NCBI GenBank assembly: GCA_028023455.1
Contig: JAQFVV010000255.1
Span: 560,001 to 624,000 of the forward strand
Source: Epiperipatus broadwayi
Taxonomy: Eukaryota; Onychophora; Udeonychophora; Euonychophora; Peripatidae
Direction of reading: 5' to 3'
DNA length: 64,000 nucleotides
Shown here: positions 1 to 11,962 of the stretch, in pieces
Layout of the letters: the number at the start of each line of letters is the position of its first letter
How positions within the stretch are numbered: the first letter of the stretch is position 1
The notes under the pieces: generated by a model
The model's database searches: none
What the model was told of the DNA's origin: nothing
The model's input: the letters and a program-made list of their open reading frames with translations, nothing else
Position numbers and translations under genes: made by a program

Positions 1-1644
1 ATTGTTTAAAGAAAATGATTCAAATAACCAAAAACATGTTTATTTGTGAATTTATTACAATTCTAGATATTTTATATACAATAATTTATACAATATTTAT
101 TAGAAATCAAAAAATAAATTACTAATAATTTATTTTGAATGGAAATACTTTATTTTTAAAAAGAGAACATTATGTTAGTGGACAATGCAAATCTGCCCTA
201 AAGTTATTTAGAAGCTTAGTTTTCTACTTAAGCAATTTAATTATAATGAGTATGAAATTATCGTAATTTTGCAAAAAAATTTTGAAAAATTTGCAACTTT
301 TAAAACATATTCTATTAGATATAAGAGAAATAAATAAATATTCATTCAGATTTTTTTTAAAAGTGACAAATAATGAATATTTTTGTTGATTTTATAAAAT
401 GAAATGATCTTTCTAGAAATGATGATATATAATTTTTTTGTTGGATTACAATCTCATTTTTTTAAATAAAGAAAATGTCAACATTTAAAATTTATTTTAG
501 TAGTAAACAAAAATATCTAACAAATGAAGTCAAATTTATTATATTTTGATAAATAATAATGGTTTAATCTTAAATTCTATGTGAATGTGAGAACAAAGAA
601 CATGATGAATTGTGAAAGGAACACCAGAGAGTTAATGAAGTAAGTAAAAAGTAAGTGACCAATACATGGTAAGTCAGTTTTATAAAACAAATTGTATGAT
701 CTCAAATAAATCAATGATCAACAAATTTGAAAAGTTATTAATTGATAATTAATGTGATTTTAATTAGTAGTCAAGGCAAATATTCTAATAATATTTTTTA
801 ACAATTCTGTATTTCTAGATATAATAAATTAATATGACATTTAAAATATACATTTTATAATTTAACAATAATTAATATGTTACAATAATGATAAATTTAT
901 TCAAGCACCTTTTTTAATGAAGTTCTTAAAATTTAAAATATAACATTTTAGAAAAAAACCAATTTTAACTTTAGTATTGCAGGTTAGTTAATATTAAATA
1001 TTAACTTCTTTAAACAATGAATTTTAACTATAATTAATTTCTTTTAGTTAAAATAACTATTACACACATGTACACACTTCCAGATTTAAAATGTTAATTA
1101 GAGATGTTTAAACAAACATTACTAATTATTTGTATTATAAATTACTATCAAATTATTTAAAATGTTTATTTTAGTATACTTATTTACTCTATTTTTTAAC
1201 TAAATTTGGTGGTAATAGTATTTTAAACTAAGAGTATATTATATATTAGTGGGAATACCAAGACTAGTGATTTAATACATATAAAGTTATATGATTAAAT
1301 TAACTGATATGTTAAAATTAATTTTCTTTTTATTTCAACTTATTTAAAGAAATAACTTATAACAACAATTTATAGCTAAGTTTTAAATGTTTTTAAACTA
1401 TTCACCATGTTTAACATATAAATTGGTTTATTTGAAGAAAAATAAGATATAATAAATCTCTTTAAAAAATATTTTTTATATATCTACAGTATACACATAT
1501 ACAGTTCTTCAAACAAATCTTAAGCTTATAATATATATATATTTCACCTTTATTGTTAAAAATAGATTACCTTAATAATTGTTGAAATTGTTTATTGTTA
1601 TTATTATTGGAATTATGTAAATGTTGACTGATTTTAATGATCTA
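1..1644. other. A+T-rich non-coding stretch
   Basis: No reading frame, RNA gene or recognisable repeat is supported here. The sequence is runs of A and T with frequent stops in all frames. Confidence 0.6.
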
Positions 1645-1712
1645 TATTTATACAAATGCTATATAGAGATCTCGCAAATAAGCCCTTTTACAAGCTTTGC
1701 AGAATATCCCTA

Positions 1713-1752
1713 ACCCCAGACTGGTTTCTGATACTGGCTTCCTCAGTGAGGT
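1713..1752 (-). ncRNA. Hammerhead ribozyme motif, type I (weak stem II)
   Basis: Read on minus: stem I ACCTCA pairs with TGGGGT (6 bp with one G-T). The core is CTGAGGA, which satisfies CTGANGA. GAAA is followed by CCAGTC, giving a 2-bp stem III and cleavage after GTC. Stem II is poor in this copy, so activity is doubtful. The hammerhead consensus is established knowledge; the assignment comes from manual folding. Confidence 0.5.
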
Positions 1753-1881
1753 GCTAGGATATTCAAGCATTAGATTATAATACCAAGACAAGCCCATCAC
1801 TTTATCTAATGGATAACTACTATTAAGTAGAAATTTTGAGCTTGTCCTGGTATTTTTAATCTAATGCTTGAATATTTTAGC

Positions 1882-1920
1882 ACTTCACTGAGGAAGCCAG
1901 TATCAGAAACCAGTCTGGGA
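1882..1920 (+). ncRNA. Hammerhead-like motif, type I (weakened)
   Basis: This is the right-arm counterpart of the motif at 1,713-1,752. It has core CTGAGGA, GAAA and CCAGTC before the presumed cleavage site. Stem I is reduced to about four pairs, two of them G-T, and stem II is weak. It is probably an inactive relic. Confidence 0.4.
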
Positions 1921-2035
1921 TTAGGGATATTCTGCAAAGCTTGTTACAAGCTTGTTTGAAAGCTCTTTATATAACATTTGTAATATAAGCTTGTTTAAAT
2001 TAGGTCATATGACATCTGACTTGATTTTTTTTAAA

Positions 2036-3202
2036 TATTTATACGAAATATTGTGGTAAGATTTTTACACATGCACTATAAAATAGACACACTCTCCCAT
2101 CAATAGCTGTTTTAAAAGTATAGGTAATCCAAATGACTCACTTATGCTTAGAGCATGATTGCACTTGAATTCAGAATCTTATTATGAACCTGATTTTTAA
2201 ATTACCATAAGTGGACCACATAGATCACCTATGCTTTTAAAGCATTTGTTAATGTGAAAGTTTATGTCTATTTTATAATGCATATGTGAGGAGTATGTAA
2301 ATCACTATATAATCAATCACTAAATATATATAGATATGCTAATGAAAAAATTAGATTTTTTATTGTGATAAGCGTAATAAGTAAAATTTCACTTATGATC
2401 ATTAGCTAGTGCTAAATGTCAAACCAAAGTGGATTATCTAAATCGAATATTATTAACTGGAAATGCATTAGTTGTGAATCTGCAATGTTAGATTGCACTA
2501 TTATGATATTAAACTTTTGTAAAAGTAAATAAAATTTCATTATTTAACTTCTATTAAATCAATAATTCTTATGACCTGTGCCATTAATTTAGCTATTTGT
2601 AAAGTGTTTTAATGTGAAGTATTAGTTCTCAACTGGCTATACTATTTTAATTGAATTGAGATTAAATTTACTTCAGAGAATACACAAAATAGTATCAGAA
2701 TATCATAGTGCATTTTGAATCATATCGGGTATGAATGTAAAGTTAATGTTTAGTTCTCTTTATTGCTCAGTTCTGTCATGGAAATACTTTTATTGTTAGT
2801 AATATCTACTTCAGTGTTGCTGAAGAGTATTGATTTTATGTATTTATTTGACTTTTCTTATAAGAATAAAAAGAATATGCAACATTTCAGAGTTGAACGG
2901 CTGAAAAATGTCTAAATGTCAGAATTGACTCTACATAATAAAATATGGTAATTGTGTTTATATAATCCTGTAAGTGTTTATTAGTTGCCCAAAAATTTGA
3001 CATTGAATGATGTGCTACAACAAATAAATAATGAATTTGAGCAGACTTTTGAATAGTGAGAGTTAGAATCAGGTAAGACAATCTCATTTCAATTTAAAAC
3101 AAATAACAAGAGATCTGATTACATTTATAGCTCAATACTGCTCTTTAAATTTATATACCATTTAACTAGTTAAATTTTGTAAAACATTCTTTAATGGCAT
3201 CA
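2036..3202. other. A+T-rich stretch, nothing recognised
   Basis: Only short open frames without codon structure or motifs are present. I saw no repeat shared with the rest of the window. Confidence 0.5.
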
Positions 3203-3203
3203 A

Positions 3204-3294
3204 GTGTTGGTGGCCTATCAGTTAGCATAGCTGCCTACCAAGCAGCTAGCCCAGGTTTGCTTCTCTGTCAATGCATTAGACATATAAAAAAAAG
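3204..3294 (+). mobile_element. tRNA-Gly-derived SINE (CC subfamily)
   Basis: The body follows eukaryotic tRNA-Gly(UCC): it starts GTGTTGGTGG, has A-box-like TCAGTTAGCATAG, an anticodon arm GCTGCCTACCAAGCAGC, and a decayed B box CAGGTTTGCTTC. It ends CATTAGACATAT plus an A tract. The tail after the tRNA part, with a [T/G]GACATAT-like end and poly(A), is common to all SINE copies in this window. It would have been transcribed by RNA polymerase III and mobilised by a LINE. Confidence 0.8.
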
Positions 3295-4019
3295 GAAGCA
3301 ATTTTAAAAATTAAGCGAACAAAATTTACAAGAATTATTAAAAAGATTCTGAATCACATTTGAAAACAGGATTATAGAAGAAAATTGAAGTTCTATGAAA
3401 TATCATATGAAGTTTATGAATGAAATAAAGTTGGTGATATAATGTGGAAAAGAGAGGCTACTGATCAGAAAAACTAGACTAAGTTTGGAGATATTCTTTC
3501 TGTAAGAGATCAATAATGGTTGAAAATGATGATATTATACATACACTGATGAAATAAATTATATATTGCAATATATTTGTAATAAATAAAATTTTACTTA
3601 TCATTTTCAGTAATGCTAAATCTCAATCCATGATCTAACTAAATCTAATATTATCAATATAGTTTAGTAATTGAAAAATTAAATAACATTTTGACCCTTT
3701 AACTGATTCCTTGAACTTATTTAATCTTTGTCTAATTTTTGTAATCGTCCACTACTTAAATCTGAGAACAATATTATTTGTCAGTTTCATTTTCAGTCAG
3801 TTTCTATTGTTAAAATATTAATCTAAAATACATAGAATTTTTTTAATTCAGCTTCTAAAAATTGAATAATTTTAGATTCAAATTGGGTAAATGTAATGAA
3901 AAATTAAAAATAATATTAATAACTGAAGAAAAATATAAGAAAAAACATTTAAAAAATAGCCAGTGGTAAAACAAAACAATTATATTTCAACCAATCTGTG
4001 GTGTCATTATTCAGTCTGT
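3295..4019. other. A+T-rich stretch, nothing recognised
   Basis: No coding or structural signal is supported. Confidence 0.5.
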
Positions 4020-5055
4020 AGCTGTCAACATAATTTACTTTTTTGAAGAGCTATTATTTTCCCAAGCTTATTTTCTTGTAATATTTAAAAAATTTTGAAT
4101 CAAACTTTATATTTTGATAAAGTAATGTAAAATCTTATTTATGAATGTAAAAAATTACAATAGATATAATTATTTACTTCAAAATATGAAAGTGTACCAC
4201 ATTTCATTTTCAGTTCTGAATTTATCATTTAGAAATGTAGAAATGCCTCAGTAGCAATAGTTGTTTTGTTTACCAATCATTTCTCCAAACATATTTTTTT
4301 CCTAATACGATAATATAAATCATGCTATCACACTTACGACGTAAAGCTGTAACAACAAATAGAAAAATAAATTAAATGGCTGAGCGCTTTCAAGAAGATG
4401 TATTTCTCATAATCATAGCCAGTTATGACTTGTTTTTTGAAATTATTATATAAATACAATATGCAAATTCTATGCAAATGAGTCCTTAAGACCATCTTTT
4501 TGAAATAGCAAAACATGCTTCTTTACGATTAATGTTGAAGGAGTCCTCTGCAATAAAGTATGCTTTCTTTACCTTTCTCTTAACATCATGCCTCTCAGTA
4601 CAAACCAATTTTGCAGATGCGGGTTCGAACACATGTCCTGATTCTTTTTGATGTTGAGCAATAGTAAAAATTTTCCGAATCAAATTTTATATTTCAATAA
4701 AGTAATGTAAAATCTTATTTATGAATGTAAAAAATTACGATAGATATAATTATTTACTTCAAAATACGAATGCATAAAAGATTTTATTTTGATTTCTTTA
4801 GAAATGCCTATTATTGAAATTACAGTTGTTAGGTGTCAACAACTAGTCTTGAAAAGTAATTACTTTCACAAGCTTATTTTTCTTGTAAAATTTAAAATTT
4901 TCCAAATCAAACTTTATATTTTGATAAAGTAATGTAAAGTCTTATTTATGAATGTAAAAAATTACAATAAAAATATTCATTTACTTCAAAATCAATTACA
5001 AACATGTAGAACATCTTGGTTTAGTTTCTGACTTTGTCATTTAGAAATGCCTACA
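4020..5055. repeat. Worn tandem array of about 210-bp units, split by a PLE fragment
   Basis: The block with TTTATATTTTGATAAAGTAA and TTATTTATGAATGTAAAAAA appears at about 4,090-4,190, 4,675-4,770 and 4,905-4,992. It is followed each time by a looser TTTAGAAATGCCT segment. Units two and three are adjacent (period about 210 bp). Units one and two are separated by sequence that encodes the end of a GIY-YIG domain. The simplest reading is an old minisatellite later split by a PLE insertion. Confidence 0.65.
4266..4664 (-). mobile_element. Penelope-like element 3' fragment (end of GIY-YIG domain)
   Basis: The minus strand encodes a peptide with HQKESGHVFEPASAKLVC, then KRKVKKAYFIAED and FAISKRWS before the stop. 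This is the C-terminal part of a GIY-YIG endonuclease of the type fused to Penelope-like reverse transcriptases: a conserved His, then Arg/Lys, then the Glu-side helix, then Ser-Lys-x-Trp. A second copy at 21.9-22.05 kb has the same layout (KRKIKEAYFI, SISKKW), which supports the call. Only about 65 codons remain, and the upstream GIY motif and reverse transcriptase are absent. Sequence after the stop to about 4,266 is probably the element's 3' untranslated region. It lies inside an older tandem array and is a dead, strongly 5'-truncated copy. Confidence 0.7.
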
Positions 5056-6727
5056 GGACAATTTCCAGATTTGGCAGGCATCCAATCAGAAAAAAGAGAC
5101 TAGTCTAAGCACCAATAGCAGCAAAGAAAATTGATTTTTTTTTTTTCAAAATATAATGCTATTGACCAACAAATGGCACATGCTATGTCCAAATACCACA
5201 AATAGCATTTTGGCCTAGTAAACTAGCAATGGGATCTAAATGAAAATAATAACTGAGGGGTTAAAGTTATTAGAATTTGTCATAAAATATCATTAAGAGA
5301 ATAAAAACTAATTATTGTAACATTTAGATTTAATCAAATTTCTAAAAACATAATCATAAGAGGAACAGATGATACTATTAGTTAGTGCTTTACTTTTGAA
5401 AATTTGTGGATTTAGTGCCTTTTGATATCTTATTTCTTATTCTATAATATTTTTAATTAACATCATTGCTGGTGACTTCATGGAAAAGCCATTTAGTAGG
5501 CTTATCCTTAGCATTGCAATTGATTGTTACTTTTAGAAAACAATAAATAAGAAAGCTGAAATTATTTACAAAAAAAAAAATTATGTAAACTCTACCTTGG
5601 GATTGTCCAGCATGCATTTTAAGATATCTTCAATGGTTTTTAATGTAATAAACAACATAAATTTCAATGACTTTCTAATTTAATAAAACAATTTTCACTG
5701 TGGCTGCTTATGTATAGAAAAATCTCTTCAAATTTCTAAACTCATCCTTCCTTGGCGTTTCATAAGCTAAATTAACATCTAATATATTAGTTATTAAAAA
5801 TCTTTCAAAAAATATTAAAAATTGTTTTCTTTCTGCTTATTTTCTCCAATAGTGTAAAAATTAAGATTTATGCTATTCTACTTTGTTTAATAGTGTGTTA
5901 TATTCAATAAATGAAAATCTTGTGACTAATAAAATAAAACTATTATTAAGTTTTATATTTAGGGCACCACATAATTTTATTTTATGTAAAACATTTATCA
6001 ACATCTACCTTTAATGAATTTGCATACTCATCATTTACAAATTGTTTTATGTTCTTTATTATTAATTAATATTTTATGTCAGTCAGTTTTGGTTAGTGAA
6101 TCATTTTATAATATGTGCTTCAATCAGTGATGGTGCTGAATTGGTTATGCTAAGAGGTATATTATTTCTTCAAATAAAATTTTAAAGAATGCATTTCCCA
6201 TTTTTGAGAGTCTTAAATCAGTTGGGAAAAAACATATACACACTTCACAATAAAAGTTATTAATATAAACAATGACACCCTTCTTTTACACACTTTATAT
6301 AATGCAACAATTTATTTTTTACACTTGCAAATAGTGTTTAGATTGTATTCTTTAACAGTATTCATTAGAGCTGTAATATACATAATATGTTTCTAAATAT
6401 TAAGATTCTATAAGTTTTTCCTCTACATGATACTATGTCAAGATCTTTTTAATGTTCTTGTTCATATCAGTTATAATCTACATTGCTCATTCTTTAATAC
6501 AACTGATGAATTATGTTATTCATTATTGAAATTGTTATTATTTTCAGCTATTGCCCAAGTTATTTTTGTTACTTGATAATTTCCTTTTCTATTTTTTAAG
6601 CAGAACTTAATGAACTTTTATCCTTATTATCATCTCATTGTTATTCATATATTGAAGTTAATTAAAATAGTCTATTGTCATTTGTTATTAAATATATTCT
6701 GTTTTAAAAATAAAATGTATGAAAACA
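5056..6727. other. A+T-rich stretch, nothing recognised
   Basis: No coding segment or repeat shared with the window was found. Confidence 0.5.
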
Positions 6728-6833
6728 GGCAAAACTCTACATACAGTAGTGCCACTCAGTGCAAGCCAGAGGAATCAATGGATGCCACAAGGTTTATGCA
6801 TAAAATCCCTATCTAGTGCCTACTCATCCAATA

Positions 6834-6875
6834 TCCCCAGACTAGTTTCTAGCTTGTAGCCCTCATCAGTAAGGA
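6834..6875 (-). ncRNA. Hammerhead ribozyme, type I
   Basis: Read on minus: stem I TCCTTA with TGGGGA (6 bp, two G-T). The core CTGATGA is intact. Stem II GGC with GCT closes a TACAA loop, and a first mismatch precedes it. GAAA is intact. CTAGTC gives a 2-bp stem III and cleavage after GTC. All core nucleotides are present, so cleavage is plausible. Confidence 0.65.
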
Positions 6876-7285
6876 GCTTTGGATCCGAGAGCACTGCATC
6901 TAGATCTTAGGATCTAATGCAACCCTTCAGTGGCCATTTTTTTACTTTCTAACTATAAATCTTTGAGTCCAAAATGAAAACACAATAATGTTTTCAAGCT
7001 AATCTTATTAGCTTGTATAGTTGTATAGATCTGAACTCAGTTCAGCATCCATACTTTTTGATGTCTTTGGTTCTTTAATAACCACAGTCACCATAATTCT
7101 GTTGGGCAGAATTGGTATTAAACCATCAAACATCACATGATCATCATTATTTATGCTTACACAAGCTGTTTGTGACAAACGCAAAACTCTCCATATAGTA
7201 GTACCACTAATTGCAAGCCAGAGTAATCAATGGATGTAGGAAAGTTTGTGGATAAAATCCCTATCTAGTGCCTATTCATCCCATA

Positions 7286-7327
7286 TCCCCAGACTAGTTT
7301 CTAGTTTGTGGCTTTCATTAGTGAGGA
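7286..7327 (-). ncRNA. Mutated hammerhead motif
   Basis: This is the second monomer's copy of the motif at 6,834-6,875. Stem I TCCTCA/TGGGGA and GAAACTAGTC are kept, but the core reads CTAATGA instead of CTGATGA. The changed G is essential in hammerheads, so this copy should be inactive. Confidence 0.6.
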
Positions 7328-7620
7328 GTCTTAGATCTGAGAGGGCTGCACCTAGATCTTAGTATCTAATGCAACCCTCCAGCAGCCACCTTTTATCTTT
7401 ACTTAACTACAAAAATACATGAGCTAGAAACTAGTCTGGGGATATTGGATGAGTAGGCACTAGATAGGGATTTTATGCACAAGCCTTCTGGCATCCATTG
7501 ATTATTCTGGCTTGCACTGAGTGGCACTACTGTATGGAGAATTATGACTGTTTTAATAACAGTTATGAGCAAGCATAATAAATTGTGATCATGTGATGTT
7601 TAGTTGTTTAATAAAATTTA

Positions 7621-10284
7621 TGAATGCTTTTGATTATACATAAATAAAGTGAAGCATCCTATACAAGCAGTCATGGAATACACATAGCAGTAGGTATGTT
7701 TAAAAATTGTTGCATTCATGATTAATTATTAATTGGTAAGATTGTTGCTGAAATCGTATTTCATTTACTAGGAATATTCTATACATGTAATTTTAATTTC
7801 TCTTTTTGTTTATTTAATATGCCTGAAAAAGTATATTAAGTTGGTTTATCCCAAAACTAGATTGTTTTATAAATGTTAATCACATGGACGCATCCAACAC
7901 TTATTAATACCAAGAATCTTCAATTTGCTATCAAGGCAAACTATAGCAGATTGAAAATTCTTGATGTTAATAATATGATATATAATTCTATGAAACTTGT
8001 ACTATTCAAGTTAATATGAAAAGATAATAACCACTCTCTATGGCAGCTTATTAAATGAAACAATGAATTACATTTAAAAATAGTTGTCAACGTTAAATGT
8101 CATATTTAAAATTAAACAAAAGAAGAATCAAGAATCTGCAGTCAAAACTTAGTATGAGTACATCAGAACTCTGAAAATAAATAACTTTACGATTCTATAT
8201 ACTTATGATTATTTTAAACTTGTTTGAACTTAAATTAAAATTAGTTACTATATCAACAATCCCATTTATGCATAAGTCAATTCAGAATTGTGAAAAAAAA
8301 CTGTAATATAAATTTTTAAAAATACAGATAAATCTTTTAGTATAGAATATAGCTGTGTTTATAAGTTGTGTATAATTTGTAGTAATAAATTAGTAATTAA
8401 TATTTTAAATGCTTAAGGTTTTAAATAGTATTTTAATTTTATGTGTAGATAATGAAAATTTCATATAGCTTTATTTATCGTCGACAGGTTACATGAATAA
8501 ACTATTTACTAATTAAATTAATAAAATCACCCAAATTTTGATTTAAAATATAAACAATTCTACTTTGAATGTTACAATAATCTTACATAAATTCATAATA
8601 AAACATGAATGTAATGCGAGAGTGAATGAGAAATTAAGACGATTAGACAACGTAGATGACTTAAATTTAAATCATCCTTTAAAATTCATTTTAAATGTTT
8701 TAAATAATTAAATGATTTTCTGGAATTTATCATAAAACCGTAATGTGGTTTAAGTAATTAAAGTGTGTGGATATATCAATTGTTTATTTCATATATAATC
8801 AATATTAATGGCAGGCAGAAATATGGTAAGTTATTGAAATTTGGCAATAAGGATTTGTCTGCACATGTTGTATTTCTGATTCTATGCTTTATAATATAGA
8901 TTCAGATAGAGTCTTATGACTCCTATGCTAAATAATGATGTGTGTATGTTGTTCATTTTATTAAGATATTCCATATATTGCAGAGATAGTCTGATCTATG
9001 ATTATTAGTTCACTAAGTTTTATAGTATGTTTTAATATAATGACATTTTATAGGCATATAAATTTATGCATGTATTTAAAATTGCAGACAAATTTTATCA
9101 AAAAATATCCAAGTCACAGCTGACTGATCATAATTTAAATATTGTGATTTACATAAAAGTGTTTTCTGATGCATGCTTCACCATTGCCTTTTTATAGAGA
9201 ATTGAGTGTGTGATTTAGAATAATGAGTTATAATGTTTTTATTGACAGTAAAGTTAATATTCTTGCATATAACATGTATAATATTATTTGATACTCTCTG
9301 CATGCATGGTTCCAACTGCATGCATACTAGGTCAATGATTTTAAACCCCTGACTAGAACCTAAATCTTATGTAAATGTGTAAGAAGTCATTAATGAACTT
9401 GGTGTAACCATGTCCATGTGATATATTTAAATATTAATATTAAAGAAATTAAGGAATTAACCAGAAGTACTATTATGATATTATGACAATGAAATTCATT
9501 CAATTACAAGGTGAAGTCATCGTAACAAGATAGTTAAAAATACTTCTCATAAAAATTTTGCTTTCATAATCCAATAGAAATTTAGAATATTTAGATTTGT
9601 AATTTGTCAGAGTACATCATAAGCACTCATCCTATTTGACAATTTATTTATTTTAACTTCAGTGCTACCAATGTGAATAATCGAACTACACGTTTTGGTT
9701 GTGTAATTATTACAATATATTATTTAATTTATGTGTTAATAAATATGTTAATTGATTTACTTATTTTATTGGTTGATTCTCTTATAATAAACATTATTCC
9801 TGTGACAATATTTTATTAATACTTGGTGCTACATACATGAAGAAAAATCGAGTGTAAATATATGAAGAGATTTTCATATTTCTTCCTGATTTAGCCAGCA
9901 TTAAAAAAAATATATTCATAATGATAGAAAGTATTATGACAGATCAAGATTAGAGCATTTCTCAGATAGTGCTCATAATTAATCATCATCATTGTACTCT
10001 CACAAACTAATAATTATAATATATTGTGAGTGAAGTTTTTACATAAATTAAATTGTATTTGCGTAATCATATTTTTTCAATTACTTTTTTTGGTTAAATA
10101 TGCTGCTTTACAAAATATTCAGTTAATATTTTAAGGAGAATAAATTTATCACCTAATAAGAAAGTAAATATACAACTTTTTAGATGTATTGATCATTAAT
10201 GTAGGACTTAGTGAGGAGGGGAGCAGTTTTAATGAGAAGTCTGAGGACAAATACTAAGCACTAGGCATCTACAAATTCCGTTAA
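7621..10284. other. A+T-rich stretch, nothing recognised
   Basis: About 2.7 kb without a supported feature. A GAATTAACCAGAAGTACT-like fragment near 9,455 faintly resembles the palindromic MITE at 40.1 kb but is too short to call. Confidence 0.5.
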
Positions 10285-10390
10285 GCATTGGTGGTCAAGA
10301 GGGGAGTGACAGCTGCTTTACAAGCAGTTGTCCCAGATTAGCAGGTTCACTTCCCGGCTGATGCTATGACACATGAGGAAAAAAAAAGCA
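10285..10390 (+). mobile_element. tRNA-Gly-derived SINE (TGCAA subfamily)
   Basis: It starts GCATTGGTGGTCAAGAGG, has an anticodon-arm palindrome GCTGCTTTACAAGCAG and a B box GCAGGTTCACTTCCCGG, then GATGCTATGACACATGA and an A tract. Compared with the copy at 3.2 kb it has a TTGCAA-type loop (here TTACAA) and a few extra bases before the B box, which defines a second subfamily. Confidence 0.8.
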
Positions 10391-11632
10391 ACAAATAAAT
10401 TGTTTTTAAATAGCCTTCTGTCTAACAAAAATCTTTTCAATGAACCCTTACCCTTAGAGGATCAATGAAAGAGGCGGAATAAGTATTCATTTTTTTAATT
10501 GTCAGATAATGACGATTTAAGTCAGTTTCTATTCTTGATTTACTTTTCTAATCAACAATAGCTAAATATATATTTTTCAACTTTTACTTAGAATTATCTT
10601 GATTGGTTGTTGTTTGGTTAAGTAAATGATAAATCCTAAACTTGATTAAAATCTAAACAAATATTCAAGTTTTACAGCCTGAATTTCAACATGGTAGAGG
10701 AATTTCCTATCACTATGCCATGACGTTTTCACATTTGTATAAAAGCAAAATGTTCAATAACTCTATAGCAAGGACTTGATGACCAATTGATCATAATGCT
10801 GGCAACGGATAATGCACAGTGTGCAATACACCTTTTTTGGCTAATTATTTATACATTTGCAAAATTTTAGATACTATAAACGTATAAATAATTAGTCAAA
10901 TGAAATAAATACAATATGTTAAAACATTTATTGTGTTATCATTCTGATAATGCAGATAAAGACAATCAATGAAGAATCTAATGTATGATTTTTAAAAATA
11001 TAAATATAATTCTAATTAGAGATTTTATAATTTGGTAATAAATGTTGCTTATATATTATTCTTTTAGAAAAATAACTTTACAGAAAGATGCTTGAAAATT
11101 ATGAACTTAGACAATTTATATTTTTCCCTCGTTCATTTTTATTCTAGTGCCATCTATTATGAGCTGGAGTAACTAGAGAACGCATCTTCATGCCAATTTC
11201 AAAATTTTGTCGTTATCATTAAACTGGTTGGTAATTACTGATTTTTTTTTAATTACCAAAGATTTGGAAACCACTGATTTTTAAGGTTACATTAGATGAT
11301 CAAGTGATGTCACATTAACAATTTCTAATCTTATTTATTCGGAAGATAGAATAAATCTCAGGAAAGTAATTTATTATTGTAAATATTCTAAGATTTATAT
11401 AAAATTATAAAGCAAGGGCTCTAAAGATCATATGACACATTCTTTTCATTAAAATTTATTTTGCAAATAATTTATACTAAAAATAGATCAAATTTTAATT
11501 TTTCATTAGCAAAGAACACTAGAATGAATTTTCTTTATTAAAGAAAAAAGATTTTTATTATTCATTATTGATATTATATACATAAATACGGTAAACAGAA
11601 AGATATAGTAACTAAATAAAATTTTTTACCAG
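10391..11632. other. A+T-rich stretch, nothing recognised
   Basis: No coding segment or window repeat is supported. Confidence 0.5.
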
Positions 11633-11806
11633 CCACTCAATTGTCCGAGTATTCTCTGTAATTTTGTGCAGTGCCTCTGGGATGTACGGTTCTTGGATTC
11701 TTCTGCTTTAGATACTTCCGGCGTTCGAACTCCTTATGGAGTCCCTATCAATAAAATCATTCGATTATTCATTTTATTGTCCGAAAGCAGATTAGATATT
11801 AATTTT
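11633..11806 (+). CDS. Possible internal exon, unknown protein
   Basis: A TTTTTTACCAG acceptor ends at 11,632 and an ideal GTAAGT donor starts at 11,807. The 174 bp between them are open in frame from the first base: exactly 58 codons, phase 0 at both ends, containing for example LDSSALDTSGVRTPYG and LLSESRLDINF. The patch is richer in G+C and in CpG than its surroundings, which fits a conserved or unmethylated region. I do not recognise the protein. No partner exon was found nearby. The minus strand also shows an AG/GT-bounded segment here, but with a stop in every frame. It may be a genuine exon of a large-intron gene, or chance. Confidence 0.3.
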
Positions 11807-11861
11807 GTAAGTATTTTGTAATCCTAATTTGTTGATTTTTTTTATTGTACAAAGAGTAACA

Positions 11862-11878
11862 ACAACAACAACAACAAC

Positions 11879-11960
<82 letters not shown>
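11862..11960. repeat. (CAA)n/(TAA)n microsatellite
   Basis: About seven CAA-type units run into about 25 pure TAA units. Confidence 0.95.

Positions 11961-11962
<2 letters not shown>

Larger units (their letters stand above)
1645..2035. mobile_element. Foldback element with two opposed hammerhead motifs (family A)
   Basis: Two arms of roughly 170 bp (about 1,650-1,825 and 1,810-1,990) are inverted copies of each other. Both contain the block with CAGACTGGTTTCTGATACTG, and the arms meet near a TAGTAGTTATCC-like centre. The right end carries a TCTGACTTGATTTTT motif, shared with the ends of the elements at 19.75 and 38.3 kb, so these form one family. Each arm carries a hammerhead-like core (annotated separately). 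The left terminal motif is worn and I could not define a target duplication. There is no coding capacity; I infer a non-autonomous retroelement. Confidence 0.7.
6728..7620. mobile_element. Tandem/inverted hammerhead element, 452-bp monomer (family B)
   Basis: The start GCAAAACTCT occurs at 6,729 and again at 7,181, giving a 452-bp direct repeat. The shared sequence runs through the 'chr TAATCAATGGATG-like', CCCTATCTAGTGCCTA and CCCCAGACTAGTTTCTAG blocks. From about 7,420 the same sequence runs in inverted orientation to about 7,620. The outer ends, AAACATCACATGATCA at about 7,125 and its complement at about 7,590, form terminal inverted repeats around the second monomer. Each direct monomer carries a minus-strand hammerhead motif. 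Partial dimer plus inverted tail is the arrangement known for retrozymes and PLE copies. It has no open frame and is non-autonomous. Confidence 0.75.

Noticed and set aside
6502-6540. CTGATGA near 6,504 as a further hammerhead core
   Set aside because: No GAAA at the right distance, no stem II or stem I pairing.
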